DNA of 64,000 nt from Macrolepiota albuminosa (lineage: Eukaryota > Basidiomycota > Agaricomycetes > Agaricales > Agaricaceae), in the NCBI GenBank assembly GCA_027475525.1, contig JAMWFC010000032.1, positions 1,922,001-1,986,000 on the forward strand. Direction: 5' to 3'. The notes beneath the pieces are model-generated. The model was not told the DNA's origin and searched no databases. It saw only the letters and a list, made by a program, of their open reading frames with translations. Position 1 is the stretch's first letter; each line of letters begins with the position of its first letter. The translations under genes were made by a program, and so were the position numbers. This document shows positions 12,294-22,712 of the stretch, one piece after another.

Positions 12294-13053
12294 ATGGCCG
12301 CCACAAAACCAAGCAAGAAGGCTAGCACCGGCAAACGTAGGTCCACGTTGTCCTTCCTTTTATCACTGTGATTGATTTTTTTTTCATTTGAAACAGCCGC
12401 GCCGAAGGACAGCAAGGCCAAGGCCGCCAAAAAGGCTGCGCTCCAGGGCGTCCACTCCCATGCCTCCCGTAAAACAAGGACGTCTGCATCGTTCCACCGT
12501 CCCAAGACCCTTCGCCTTGCCCGGGATCCTAAATATCCTCGCAAGTCCATCCCTCATGCACCCCGGATGGATCAGTTCAGGACGATCGTTTCGTGAGTTG
12601 TTTTATCTGCATTTTGGGTGAGCCGAGGCAGATTACCGGGTTGGAAATTGGAAATGGTGGCGGGCACGGCACGGTCATGGATCTGTGTAAAATTTGTTCC
12701 TGACTCTGTTTAATCAGGCCCTTGAACACGGAATCGGCCATGAAGAAGATCGAGGAGCACAACACTCTGGTGTTCATTGTTGACATCCGGTCAAACAAGC
12801 GCCAAATCAAGGACGCTGTGAAGAAACTGTATGATGTCCAGGCTGCTAAAATCAACACCCTCATCCGGTATGTGTAGTTGCATTCTTCATTTTTTAGGTC
12901 CTTATTTGTTTGTCTCCAGCCCCGATGGAAAGAAGAAGGCTTATGTGCGCCTGACCGCTGACCATGACGCTCTGGATGTCGCCAACAAGGTGTGTTCTTT
13001 GTATCCTTGGTAATGATTCGTAATGACGAAATTGGCAGATTGGTTTCATCTAA
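12294..13053 (+). CDS. RPL25: 60S ribosomal protein uL23 (L23a/RPL25)
   Basis: Large-subunit protein at the peptide exit tunnel, binding 25S rRNA and the signal recognition particle. Five exons (12294-12336, 12397-12592, 12718-12867, 12920-12989, 13039-13053) add up to 474 nt, coding 157 residues, the usual size. The basic N-terminal extension ([12 protein letters not shown]) is followed by [27 protein letters not shown], the NTLVFIVD strand and the conserved end DVANKIGFI. All introns have GT-AG ends. The first intron comes after 14 codons, as is common in fungal ribosomal protein genes. It lies 168 bp downstream of NOP53 in the same direction. Confidence 0.96.
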
Positions 13054-13270
13054 ACTGGGAGGATGTGTGATGACGGCCTTTACATACTTTCTTCTATGCT
13101 TTACCCGTATGTATCATGAATCAGCATGCCGACTATCATGAACACCATCCTACAAAAATGTTCTAAGAAAGCACTTCTGAGCCTTGAGTAGAATTAGAAT
13201 TTGTGATGCCGGTTCGAATCCGTGGGAACTTATTTTTTTGAGGAAATTGACGTTGCCGAGCCAAGCGCGC

Positions 13271-13424
13271 CATTTCTCTAATGTTTCGAATAGCCCTTGC
13301 CCGCCCGCCTCACGCGGTTCTTCCTTCAATAACGCGGTGGCGGCGATCATTTCTCTAATGTTTCGAATAGCCCTTGCCCGCCCGCCTCACGCGGTTCTTC
13401 CTTCAATAACGCGGTGGCGGCGAT
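13271..13424. repeat. 77-bp perfect tandem duplication (3 of 21)
   Basis: Copies 13271-13347 and 13348-13424. Each carries a copy of the RSM10 start codon (13281 and 13358). Confidence 0.95.
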
Positions 13425-14567
13425 CAACTCTACTGCAGCGACGTTTGTGTCCTGTTGTGACCCCGACGAGTTTCCACTTATCAGTATTCGACTTTTAGTA
13501 GTATCCCCCTTCGCTTCGGAGAAGACGGCATCCAACAAAGTCAAGTCCAAAGATTCAAAACCTAGAAAAGGCAAGGACATTGACCTCCATGCTCTAGTAT
13601 CTGAGGATGGGTGCGTGCCAAACTTCGTGAATTCGTCAGCCTCGACTTACAACCTGTACTATTAGACCCTCATATGGCGAGCTCCATAAGTGCGTTGATA
13701 CACTTTGGTATGATTAAGCTGATAATTGAGTACGCAGGACATTGTCGGACATGTCAGAAGAGGAGTTGGAGACAGTATTCAAGGAACCACCAAGGTACGT
13801 TCCTTCGCGAACTCAACAACTCTTGCAATTTGATTCGCCTTCTCCAGACTTGCAGAGACGGAGTCGGAAATGTTTGGAAAATCGTACGTTGTTAATTCTG
13901 GATATGAGGTCGAATTTAACATGGATATCTCAGACAAATTCTCGATGAAGGGCGTTCTGCACGCCTAGACCCAAACAATTTGCCAACACCTCCACTTGAT
14001 CCCAGCCAGCCGTGTACTGAGGAACAATATGCAGCATCGCTAGTCCACGGGCGTGGTATACACATTCCTATCTACCACAAACCAAAATATGGCATCCCTG
14101 TCGCGAACATCCACTTGCGCTCGCACCACCCAGAACTACTGAATCTTTTCGCGCACTTTGTAACGCACGCTGCGTCATCACTGGGTATACCGTGCTCGAA
14201 ACCCGCTTACCTGCCGAACAAACGGACGCTCTGGACGGTCCTGCGCTCTCCATTCGTACACAAGAAAAGCCAAGAGAACTTTGAGCGTATTGTTTACAAG
14301 CGCGCGGTGAAGGCATGGGATGCGGATCCAGAGGTTATTGATAGGTGGTTCTTGTATTTGAGAAGGCATGCGATGGGTGGAGTGGGTATGAGGACGATCA
14401 AGTGGGAGAGGATGCCTTTGAGTGTCGGGCGAACGCGGCTCGAGCGTCTTTCAAAATTGGCGCCAGTACCTAGGGAGAAGATCCAGGCGCTTGGAAAGAA
14501 GATTGTCGCGGCAGAGCTGGTGGCCCAGAAGAAAGCAAAAGTGGTCACCAGCCGCTCTGCAGAATAG
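13358..14567 (+). CDS. RSM10: Mitochondrial small-subunit ribosomal protein uS10m
   Basis: uS10 of the mitochondrial ribosome. The last exon (13934-14567) encodes ILDEGRSARLDP, then the S10 fold: VANIHLRSHHPELL, PNKRTLWTVLRSPFVHKKSQ and MRTIKWERMP, all typical of mitochondrial S10, followed by a basic tail. Upstream exons at 13666-13689, 13738-13794 and 13848-13883 join in phase. The N-terminus MFRIALARPPHAVLPS is Arg-rich without acids, a good mitochondrial presequence. The start codon is present twice (13281, 13358) because of a 77-bp duplication; the second copy is used here. The first intron (about 13455-13491) is short and its borders are uncertain. Confidence 0.87.
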
Positions 14568-14601
14568 ATCTGTAATCTAAATTTAGCTTAGATTAGATAA
14601 G

Positions 14602-14755
14602 ATGCTAATCTATTTGTTCTCATAGTCGATCGTCGCTATTGTTCACTTGCTTTCCAATGTCTCCCGCTGCGTCTCCGCATGCTAATCTATTTGTTCTCAT
14701 AGTCGATCGTCGCTATTGTTCACTTGCTTTCCAATGTCTCCCGCTGCGTCTCCGC
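14602..14755. repeat. 77-bp perfect tandem duplication (4 of 21)
   Basis: Copies 14602-14678 and 14679-14755. It contains the RAM1 start region (ATG at 14657 and 14734). Confidence 0.95.
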
Positions 14756-16909
14756 GTCCTGCCCCAGTCGATGCCTTCCCGACGCAAACATCCTATACAC
14801 AGGCTGAAACAGAGGCTGTTCTGCTTCGCCATATCCCAAACAATGCAGAGCAGGCACCGGCACTCTCCAGGCATCCCACATACAGTTTCTTGCTCGCAAT
14901 CTCGTCCAGGGATTCCCTGCCAGATATGTAAGCCAAGATGCTAGCCAGCCGTGGCTATACAGTTTCTTGCTCGCAATCTCGTCCAGGGATTCCCTGCCAG
15001 ATATGTAAGCCAAGATGCTAGCCAGCCGTGGCTTTGTTCTGGACCATCCAAGCTTTCAGCATCCTCCAAGTAGGTCTCGATCCGGGCAATAAACAGCGGT
15101 ACGCATGAACCTCTTCTGGACCATCCAAGCTTTCAGCATCCTCCAAGTAGGTCTCGATCCGGGCAATAAACAGCGGTACGCATGAACCTCACGAAATGTT
15201 ATATATCTCATTTCACTTTTGTAAATACACAGTATGATAAACAAGATTTTGGCCGCGCAACACCCTGATGGTGGTTTCGGTGGTGGCCCTGGTCAAGCGG
15301 CCCATCTCTTGCCAACATACGCGTCGGTGTGCGCGCTCGCCATCGTTGGTCGGCCAGGGCCCGAAGGTGGCTGGGACCAGATCGACAGGTGCGTATGATC
15401 TCGCCGATTATGTACTCAACTCAAGTGATTGATACTGGCATAGGAAGAAGTTGTATGCCTTTTTCATGTCGCTGAAACAACCCGACGGTTCCTTCCTTGT
15501 CGCGCACCATGCTGAAGTCGATGTCCGGTAGGTTTTCTGAAAGAAATTACGTCCATTTAAACGTGCTAAAGCATTATACAGTGGAATATACTGTCTCCTT
15601 GTAACCGCTACGCTTCTTGACATTCTTACACCCGAGTTGGTTGAAAGTACTGCCTCCTTCATCGCTTCCTGTCAGACCTACGAAGGAGGATTTGCCTCAG
15701 CATCGCAGCCATATTATGCCGCTTCTTCCTCTTCTCAACCGGCTGGTCTTTCTAATAATACGCAATTGCGACTGCTGGAAACGCCGCGTCCACCTCTTGG
15801 CGAAGCCCATGGTGGCTATACATTCTGTGCACTTGCAGCGTGGGTGTTGTTGTTACCGTTTCGTGATGACAGCGACGAGAAGCGACCTTCTATCGATGCT
15901 GGTAGACTCCTGAGGTGGCTGGTGATGATGCAAGGGAACGAGATAGAGATAGGTGGCTTCCGGGGGCGCACGAACAAGCTGGTGGATGGCTGTTATTCAT
16001 GGTGGTGCGGAGGCGCGTTCTCACTGCTAGAGGCATTGGGGGTGGAAAAACAAGAGAACAACGTAGCCCCGGCGAAAGCAGACGGATCAATGACGGAGGA
16101 GTGGGCTGACGCTGACGGTTCGTCTATATCTTGACATGTATAGCCCCGGCGAAAGCAGACGGATCAATGACGGAGGAGTGGGCTGACGCTGACGGTTCGT
16201 CTATATCTTGACATGTATCGTCAACTGACAAGAACGACAGATTCATTGTTTAATCGACGAGCACTTCAAGAATATTATTATACGCAGGTCAACATCCAGC
16301 GGGAGGCTTACGAGATAAGCCGCCGAAGTAAGCCGCCTTCAACCCCCCCTTTCCTGACTGTCGCTCATATCTGGTAGAAATCCGGATGCTTATCATACTC
16401 TGTATTGTCTCTCCGGGCTTTCAATTGCACAGCACCGCCTATCTTTGTCAGACGCGAGACGTGAACAAATTCGTAGTTCTTGGGATGCGACTCGCTCTCA
16501 TGCTTTGGGTACGTTCCCACCAAACAAGTTTTACTTGAGCTGCAACTGATGGTCCCTGTTAGATTCGAAGATCAGTGAGAGTGTACTACCTGACAGGACT
16601 AGACAAAAAATCTTTGAAGAAGCACTGGCTTGGACAGAAGAGGAGGGTGGATCAATCATTGTCGGCGGCGCAGAGAATCGTGTGGTCTGTTCTGAAACAT
16701 ACTGGCTTGGACAGAAGAGGAGGGTGGATCAATCATTGTCGGCGGCGCAGAGAATCGTGTGGTCTGTTCTGAAACATATTTCACAGCACCAACCTGCTTA
16801 CTTTGCATCTTGTTAGAACGCAACACATCCACTATTCAATCTCACAATTACACATGCAGAAGGATTAATGGCATACTTTTACGGACAAAAACTGCTGCAA
16901 CATTCATAG
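14734..16909 (+). CDS. RAM1: Protein farnesyltransferase beta subunit
   Basis: Zinc-dependent subunit that attaches farnesyl to CaaX proteins such as Ras and fungal pheromone precursors. Family blocks in order: QDASQPWL (about 15010), HPDGGFGGGPGQ (15265), QPDGSFLVAHH, CQTYEGGFAS, GEAHGGYTFCALA, VDGCYSWWCGG (zinc ligands Asp and Cys), GGLRDKPPK, DAYHTLYCLSGLS (zinc ligand His) and EGLMAYFYGQ. The gene is cut by at least nine exons and six 77-bp duplications (14602-17006). After removing the duplicates there are still apparent one-base frame changes before HIQFLAR (about 14875), in WLCFW (about 15036) and at ALQEY/ILYAG (about 16285). They may be assembly errors, unseen introns or true damage. 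All zinc ligands are present, so I call a functional gene with low-quality sequence. Confidence 0.85.
14880..15033. repeat. 77-bp perfect tandem duplication (5 of 21)
   Basis: Copies 14880-14956 and 14957-15033, in RAM1 exon coding for the QDASQPWL region. Confidence 0.95.
15037..15190. repeat. 77-bp perfect tandem duplication (6 of 21)
   Basis: Copies 15037-15113 and 15114-15190, in RAM1. Only three bases separate it from the previous duplication, so the middle contig would be just ~157 bp. Confidence 0.95.
16064..16217. repeat. 77-bp perfect tandem duplication (7 of 21)
   Basis: Copies 16064-16140 and 16141-16217, at a RAM1 exon/intron border. Confidence 0.95.
16624..16777. repeat. 77-bp perfect tandem duplication (8 of 21)
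   Basis: Copies 16624-16700 and 16701-16777, in a RAM1 exon near the 3' end. Confidence 0.95.
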
Positions 16910-17006
16910 TGACTAACAAACGCCGGATGCATGCAGAAGGATTAATGGCATACTTTTACGGACAAAAACTGCTGCAACATTCATAGTGACTAACAAACGC
17001 CGGATG
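16853..17006. repeat. 77-bp perfect tandem duplication (9 of 21)
   Basis: Copies 16853-16929 and 16930-17006. It repeats the RAM1 last codons and stop (16909 and 16986). Confidence 0.95.
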
Positions 17007-17391
17007 ACTGGACATGCTTCCCGACAAGTTTAGAAGGTCTGGACGGTTGGATGGGACATTGTCATGTTTGTGTATATCATGAGGTCTAGATGTATAATAT
17101 GCATATTGTACAAACATGCATGTACAAGAACATTCTTGAAGATCAGACTAGATTATTGGTGTAACAAGGATGGGTGGATATGTAGCAGATTGATTAAGAT
17201 GTGGATGTTGCTATGCGGCATCCGTTCCTCTTCCGTACTCTTGAACGACTGTTGCAACAATAGTGAAAGCCGAATGTAAGTAAGATGACGGCAGAATAAT
17301 GCAAAGATTTTCAGTCAGAATTCGAAGCTGTCCAAAAATCTCCAGAGAGTATTAATCAGAGGGTATGTCCTGATAATGCAAAGATTTTCAG
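16910..17391. other. Convergent 3' region between RAM1 and the CCCH gene
   Basis: About 480 bp between two genes whose 3' ends face each other. It contains parts of two 77-bp duplications. No gene was seen; the 3' untranslated regions and terminators of both neighbours should be here. Confidence 0.5.
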
Positions 17392-17449
17392 TCAGAATTC
17401 GAAGCTGTCCAAAAATCTCCAGAGAGTATTAATCAGAGGGTATGTCCTG
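17296..17449. repeat. 77-bp perfect tandem duplication (10 of 21)
   Basis: Copies 17296-17372 and 17373-17449, at the 3' end of the CCCH gene. Confidence 0.95.
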
Positions 17450-19241
17450 ACAACCTAATTGCAACGAACATTTTCAGAATAGACTCGAAGCGAAAAGTAT
17501 GAAAACATACAGGAATAGTTTTATTGTCCGACTTTGCGACCTGCACCGCGGTGTCACTCGGTTTAAGATCCGTGATTTCTGTGCTGGACACTTGTTTGCT
17601 CGTCGAGTCAGTCCACCAACTTGCGCTTGGCTCCGCGTTGACTTTGACAGCTTCTGTCTCCGCGTCAGCCCCTATCGGTTCACGTTCCTCCGTTGTGGAT
17701 CCAGCTTTATCATTTGAAACATCCGCAGGAGCAGCTTTTTGCTTCGCGATCCCTCCTTCTTCTGCGTCTACCTCTCCATTTCCATGTTCTTTGGCGTGCT
17801 TATCAACGGCAGGTGTCTCAACATCCTTCGCGTCTGGCTTTCCATCTTTGGCTTTCTCTCTGCCATTTCGCTCCTTGTGTTTGGAGGCAACGTGCTGGCC
17901 CTTTCCTCGTCCATGGCCCTTGGCACGCTGTTTCTTCGCATCTGTTCGGTGGCGTCCTCTCGTACGTTTTTCTCTTGCCTTCTTCTCAGCAAACTCGAGG
18001 ACCTCCTTCACTCGCTTGATCTGTTCAGGGTCATTCCACCACCCATGTGCAGAAGGTAGTGCGGCCTTGGAGTGCGAATAGATGCACTTGTGATCACCAA
18101 ATTTGCAGGATGAAAGAAGATAATACAAGCAGACGTTTTGGCCTCTGTAACATCCTTGTAAGATGATCGATCACCAAATTTGCAGGATGAAAGAAGATAA
18201 TACAAGCAGACGTTTTGGCCTCTGTAACATCCTTGTAAGATGATCAAAGAAGCCAAAGTCCACTCACAGATCATCACGAACACTCTTCTCATCTGGCGCA
18301 TGCGAGAAATCACACTCAGCGCCCCGCGCACATCCGTCATGATTGTAGAAACGACATGGCACACCGTTACCCATGTGGTTACAGTCACTTGAGTCAGAGG
18401 GTTCTGCGATTTCCAACTTGTCGTCCTCATACCGTGGAAATGCAAAGTCGACGGGATCCCCGTCCGGCGTTACCTCAAAAGCGGGAGGAGAAAGAACATG
18501 ACTGCCGATTTTGGTCGCTTGAAGGAGAGATAGTGTGCGAGCAAGAGAAGTGTGGGCAAGAACATGAACAGGGTCATATGCAATCACTGTCTCAAAGTCT
18601 GGCATATAGCAAAAGTTCAATCAGAACAAGAAGAGAAATGTCAGGAGGAAGAAGATTCTATACCGATTTTTGCGGCAGGCAAAAGACCCTGCTCGAGTCG
18701 CGCCACTCCTCTGTAAAAACGCGCCTCAAGGGATTTGGGGTCAAACGAGAGTGCACGTGTGGCTGCGTGCGTTGCGTCAACATACCTGCAATTTAAATCA
18801 ACGTTGTAGAGAATTGGCATCTGCTGAAATGACGTACTTACAGTTCACGACGTACGTATGCTTTGGTGAGTTTTAGATAAAACTCCGAGTTTGATGGCCA
18901 AAGATTCGTCGCATCAAAATAACATGCCGACGCGCCAACATAGTCATTCTGGTCGAATAATGCATCACCCTAGACAACCGTTGTCAGATGAATGGAAGGA
19001 AATTGGCAGGATCAATGAAGATTTTACTGACCACTTGACATGCCTCTTCTGCAAGTCGGTGGTTACGCTCTTTACGTTCCAAGCGCTGTAGAGCGCGATA
19101 TTTGAGTGCCTTCTCTCTTGCTTGGATTTGTTCCTTGGCAGTCAATGGTGCCAGCTGCACAATGTCAACACTTTCTGTGCTTACACTCGGATTAATAGAG
19201 ACAGGATCATGCGGCTTCAAGATTTCGTTATAAAGCGCCAT
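17392..19241 (-). CDS. TPR and tandem CCCH zinc-finger protein
   Basis: Start MALYNEILKPHD at 19241 (also present at 19318 through a duplication). Order: basic helical segment (EKALKYRALQRLERKERN), a TPR-like array (GDALFDQNDYVGASACYFDA, YVDATHAATRALSFDP, ARFYRGVARLEQGLLPAAK), then two CCCH fingers: PCRFYNHDGCARGAECDFSH (C-x7-C-x5-C-x3-H) and NVCLYYLLSSC..KC..H (C-x7-C-x6-C-x3-H). The C-terminal third is Lys/Glu/Ala rich and low complexity. At the end, a GTATGT...TTAG intron would give the tail VVRTYPLINTLW with a stop at 17392; without it the frame stops at 17433. CCCH fingers of this type usually bind RNA, so a role in mRNA handling is an inference. A 77-bp duplication (18092-18245) falls in the second finger. 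Confidence 0.75.
18092..18245. repeat. 77-bp perfect tandem duplication (11 of 21)
   Basis: Copies 18092-18168 and 18169-18245, in the second CCCH finger region. Confidence 0.95.
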
Positions 19242-19321
19242 ATTACACTTTCTGTGCTTACACTCGGATTAATAGAGACAGGATCATGCGGCTTCAAGAT
19301 TTCGTTATAAAGCGCCATATT
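19168..19321. repeat. 77-bp perfect tandem duplication (12 of 21)
   Basis: Copies 19168-19244 and 19245-19321, duplicating the start of the CCCH gene. Confidence 0.95.
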
Positions 19322-19544
19322 TGAATGTCTGCAGAGAAATGAGGCGAGGACATGACAAAGTAAGCAGGATGTGATCGTACGGCGGTCTTTGTGAGGTCCA
19401 GCCTGGCGACTCCGTCACCTTTAAGTTTCAAGTCCAAATTTCGGATCACTCACGTGACGGATGTGATCGCGTTTGATCTGACAATGATCTGATCTGAATC
19501 ACGTCACAGCCGTTCCGAGGCATCCTTTGGCCACGACAACGACC
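19322..19544. promoter_or_regulatory. Bidirectional promoter region CCCH gene/USE1
   Basis: About 220 bp between two divergent start codons. It contains repeated TGATCTGA/CACGTGAC-type words near 19450-19505, including the E-box-like CACGTG at 19452-19457. The function of these words is not known. Confidence 0.35.
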
Positions 19545-20709
19545 ATGACCTTTGCCAACGACCCAGTTCACGATGAAATAAATCTTATACGACTTGTAAG
19601 ACGTTTGGAACGAGACACTCCACAGCAACCCGAGAAGGACAAGTCGCCAGAAATATGGATAAGGGCTCAAGGCATGTTGCAGGTATGCCTTGCTTGGTCT
19701 GCATGTCAGCAGTTTTTAACGATCTGAAGAAAGTCAAGTTTGCACGGAGGCTTCTTAAAAATGCTGAATTATACGGTGAAGATCAGTCTCCGTAAGCTTG
19801 GAAGCCCGTAGACCGAAGGAAGTTTTGACGACATCCCATAGGAAGAAAGTCCAGCGAGATCAGTCTCCGTAAGCTTGGAAGCCCGTAGACCGAAGGAAGT
19901 TTTGACGACATCCCATAGGAAGAAAGTCCAGCGTTCAGTGATATCCGTATAAAACTAGATAAAATAGAATCACATTTCAAGGACATTGAAAAGGTGCGTT
20001 TTCTTTACACGATACTGTCTAATATGCTCATCCTACCAGCCTCAACTCACACGACCACCTTCGATTCTCTCGAGCATCCCCCGACCTGCCCCGCCGTCAA
20101 CTTTGACTCTTGACCTACCTGAGAGTTCCTCAGACCATCTATTCTCTCGAGCATCCCCCGACCTGCCCCGCCGTCAACTTTGACTCTTGACCTACCTGAG
20201 AGTTCCTCAGACCATCTTACCGTCTCAACAGAGGCGAGTCAACAACAGTCCCACGGATGACCTCCTCCCCGCGGATACCCCTTCCTATCCCTCCTCTACC
20301 AGCTTCTCCTTCCCAACACCAATGACCCTTATTCCAACTACCATTCCAGCCTCAATCAGTGATACCTCAGCCTCCAAACCTATTGCCATAACGACCGGCG
20401 CTGCACCCGATTCGGCTTCTGCAGAACTCGACCGCGATTCAACAGGAACTTATGGACCAGGTAGCTCAAATGGCTACGCAGCTCAAGAGGAACACTATAC
20501 ACTTCTCTGAATTGCTAAGGAAAGACCAAGGTGTCGTGGAGGAGGCCAAAGAGAAGCTGGAGAGCAATTATGGTATGATGCAGAAGGAGAGGTTGAGGTT
20601 GAGGGACCATAGAGGAAAGAGCTGGGGGACAACTTGGTTGACTGTACTTGTGGTGCTTGCGGTGTTAGTCTTGTTCGTAATAATGGTCGGCATTATTAGG
20701 TTTACGTGA
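19545..20709 (+). CDS. USE1: ER SNARE USE1
   Basis: Golgi-to-ER retrograde SNARE that acts with Sec20 and Ufe1. The N-terminus has INLIRLVRRLERD and RAQGMLQ/KVKFARRLLKNAE, matching the USE1 N-terminal helix. The C-terminal exon has the SNARE motif QELMDQVAQMATQLKRNT...LLRKDQGVVEEAKEKL, with Asp at the expected central layer, followed by a hydrophobic anchor (LTVLVVLAVLVLFVIMVGII) and a very short lumenal end. The start ATG at 19545 precedes an intron at about 19681. Two 77-bp duplications (19780-19933 and 20064-20217) interrupt it. Joining exon 2 to 3 works with an acceptor at GAAG|AAAG|T (about 19929). The Ser/Pro-rich linker exon (20187-20510) must be spliced to the SNARE frame; I could not fix that border. 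Confidence 0.85.
19780..19933. repeat. 77-bp perfect tandem duplication (13 of 21)
   Basis: Copies 19780-19856 and 19857-19933, spanning a USE1 intron. Confidence 0.95.
20064..20217. repeat. 77-bp perfect tandem duplication (14 of 21)
   Basis: Copies 20064-20140 and 20141-20217, in the USE1 linker exon. Confidence 0.95.
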
Positions 20710-20835
20710 ACGATGAGGGATCGGTTTTTGCGGATCTTGCAAGTAAACATAGTAAGAAAAACCTGAAAGAATAGCAACGATGGTTATATTCTTCAGTTTC
20801 TGTCCTTCTGCGTAATCTCAATTATCTTTTTTAAC

Positions 20836-22712
20836 CTAAAGGACACCCGAACACACTGCTTCGAGCCACTCAACATCACTCCTCACCGTGGTCAAATTCT
20901 CATATCCTCCCTCCGTGATCACGACAACGTCCTCAATCCTAACCCCACCCACACTCTCATACTTCCTCAACACCTCGGCATCCACAAACTCCGATTCATG
21001 TACCTTTGCACGTTCCAATAAATGCGGTGAGAAATAAATCCCTGGCTCAACGGTCACCACCATGCCCTGCTCTAAGGGCCTACGGAGCCTCAGATACCTA
21101 TACAGGCTCTGGTGGCCCCACTTCGCCTCGTCCACACCAGGATTGGCGCCATTGCCTAGGACGACGACGGTCCCGGTCACCGGATCGGTGGGTTTGGAAA
21201 CGGTGGGAACATCGTGTACGTCCAGGCCCAATGAGTGACCGAGCCCGTGGGGGAAGAAAGCAGCAGTGAGTCCTGAAGCCAGGAACGCCTCCTCGGTGTA
21301 TTCTGCACCCGAGCGGAAGATACCTAGACGCTGGAACCCGCGGATGAGCGTACGGTGACAGACCAGCTGCACCTCGTCCCAATGCAATCCTGGCTTAAGC
21401 AACGCAAAGGAGGCGTGCTGCATTTCCAGGACTAGAGAGTAGATCGAACGAGCCTCGGCCGTAAACTTTCCACCATTGCCGACGGGCATGGTACGTGTAA
21501 TGTCGGAGGCGTAATTCGTCCATTCGCAACCTGCATCAATGAGCAGGACTTGAGGGGGGATTTCTTCATTCGGCGAAGCAGAGGTGGTGAAGGAAGCAGA
21601 GTTGTGGTGATCGTGTGAAGATACGGGACCCCAGGCGAAATCACGGTCGTTACAACAGTAGTGGAGCGTTGAGGCACGTGTGGAGGCAGCGACGATGGGG
21701 CGATAGGCTTGCTGTACAGCCCTAAAAAGCTTGTGTCAAGAAAAGATGAAGATGATCTGGTAATACGTACCCTTCGCGCCTGCACGAGGCTACAAAAATT
21801 GCCTCTGCTTCTGCCTCCTTCTCAATGAGCCACTCACCGGGGAGAAGAGGGCGATCTGCTGCTGCTGCGCCTTGACGAAGACCATTCTTAACAGCTTGAC
21901 CAAGCACTCGCATCACGACTTCGTGTGCACGCGAGCTGATAGCATTTGCACGTCGGATCAAGTCGATCTCGTACGCGTCTTTAGTGAGACGTGCATTCTG
22001 GAGAGCAGTGAGGAGGTAATAGTCCGTAACGGCAACCGAGTCTTGCGCGAGAGCAAGCGAAGTGTAAACCTGAGGCAACTCTGGATAAAGTGGTGAGTTG
22101 CGAGGAAGGGTGTGGACAAGTGCCTCTGGGAATGCAGCAAGAAGGTTCCTGGCAAGGGTTTCCTGTAGAGCAGGGGGGTGACAGACTCGTGTGACATCGT
22201 GGGATTCTGCAGCAACCGTGAGGGAAGGAGGTGGAACGGACCACATAATGTCGTCTTCGTTTGCCTCGTGACATCGTGGGATTCTGCAGCAACCGTGAGG
22301 GAAGGAGGTGGAACGGACCACATAATGTCGTCTTCGTTTGCCTCAGGAATGAAGAGGTCGACTGAGGAGTCTGTTCGAGTGATGTGCCGAGCTGGAAGGC
22401 CGCGAGCAAGAAAGAAGAAGGCACATTACAGCCCGTCAAGTAATAGAAATTGGACTCTTGACGAAACACTAGCTCGCGATCTGTATCATGGCGAAAACCA
22501 ATGGCTTCACCAGCGAGGAGCAAGACTTGAGGCTACAGAAAGTCAAAACAGGCCTTGCTTGGATGAGATTCGAGCTGACCTTTGTCTTCTCTGCGGCAGG
22601 TAGCAGCTTCAGGAGCTGCTGAAAAGTCTTTCGAACATGGCTAGAAGCTGACAGACACGGTCAACGGTCTGATGATGGCGTTAGGCGAAGACTGACCTGG
22701 ATACAATGTCAT
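20836..22712 (-). CDS. Xaa-Pro aminopeptidase/dipeptidase (M24B)
   Basis: Dinuclear metal peptidase that cleaves next to proline. First exon MTLYP (start 22712) joins to ASSHVRKTFQQLLKLL and then KPQVLLLAGEAIGFRHDTD and ESNFYYLTGCNVP, the AMP_N domain. The catalytic pita-bread domain shows all five metal ligands: LLIDAGCEW (Asp), YASDITRT (Asp), FPHGLGHSLGLDVHD (His), VVTVEPGIYF (Glu) and GGVRIEDVVV (Glu). The stop is at 20836. Cytosolic PEPD-like and mitochondrial Icp55-like enzymes share this layout; there is no clear presequence, so cytosolic is more likely. A 77-bp duplication at 22191-22344 shifts the frame in the N-terminal domain. The start codon overlaps the possible RRP42 start on the other strand. 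Confidence 0.9.
22191..22344. repeat. 77-bp perfect tandem duplication (15 of 21)
   Basis: Copies 22191-22267 and 22268-22344, in the Xaa-Pro peptidase. Confidence 0.95.

Noticed and set aside
13150..13245. Possible tRNA: GGTTCGAATCC followed by a T-run at 13209-13236
   Set aside because: Only box B and a T-run are present. The T-stem pairs at three positions, there is no matching acceptor stem or box A upstream.
14880..15190. Reading RAM1 as a pseudogene
   Set aside because: The main breaks are caused by the 77-bp duplications; all zinc ligands and motifs are retained.
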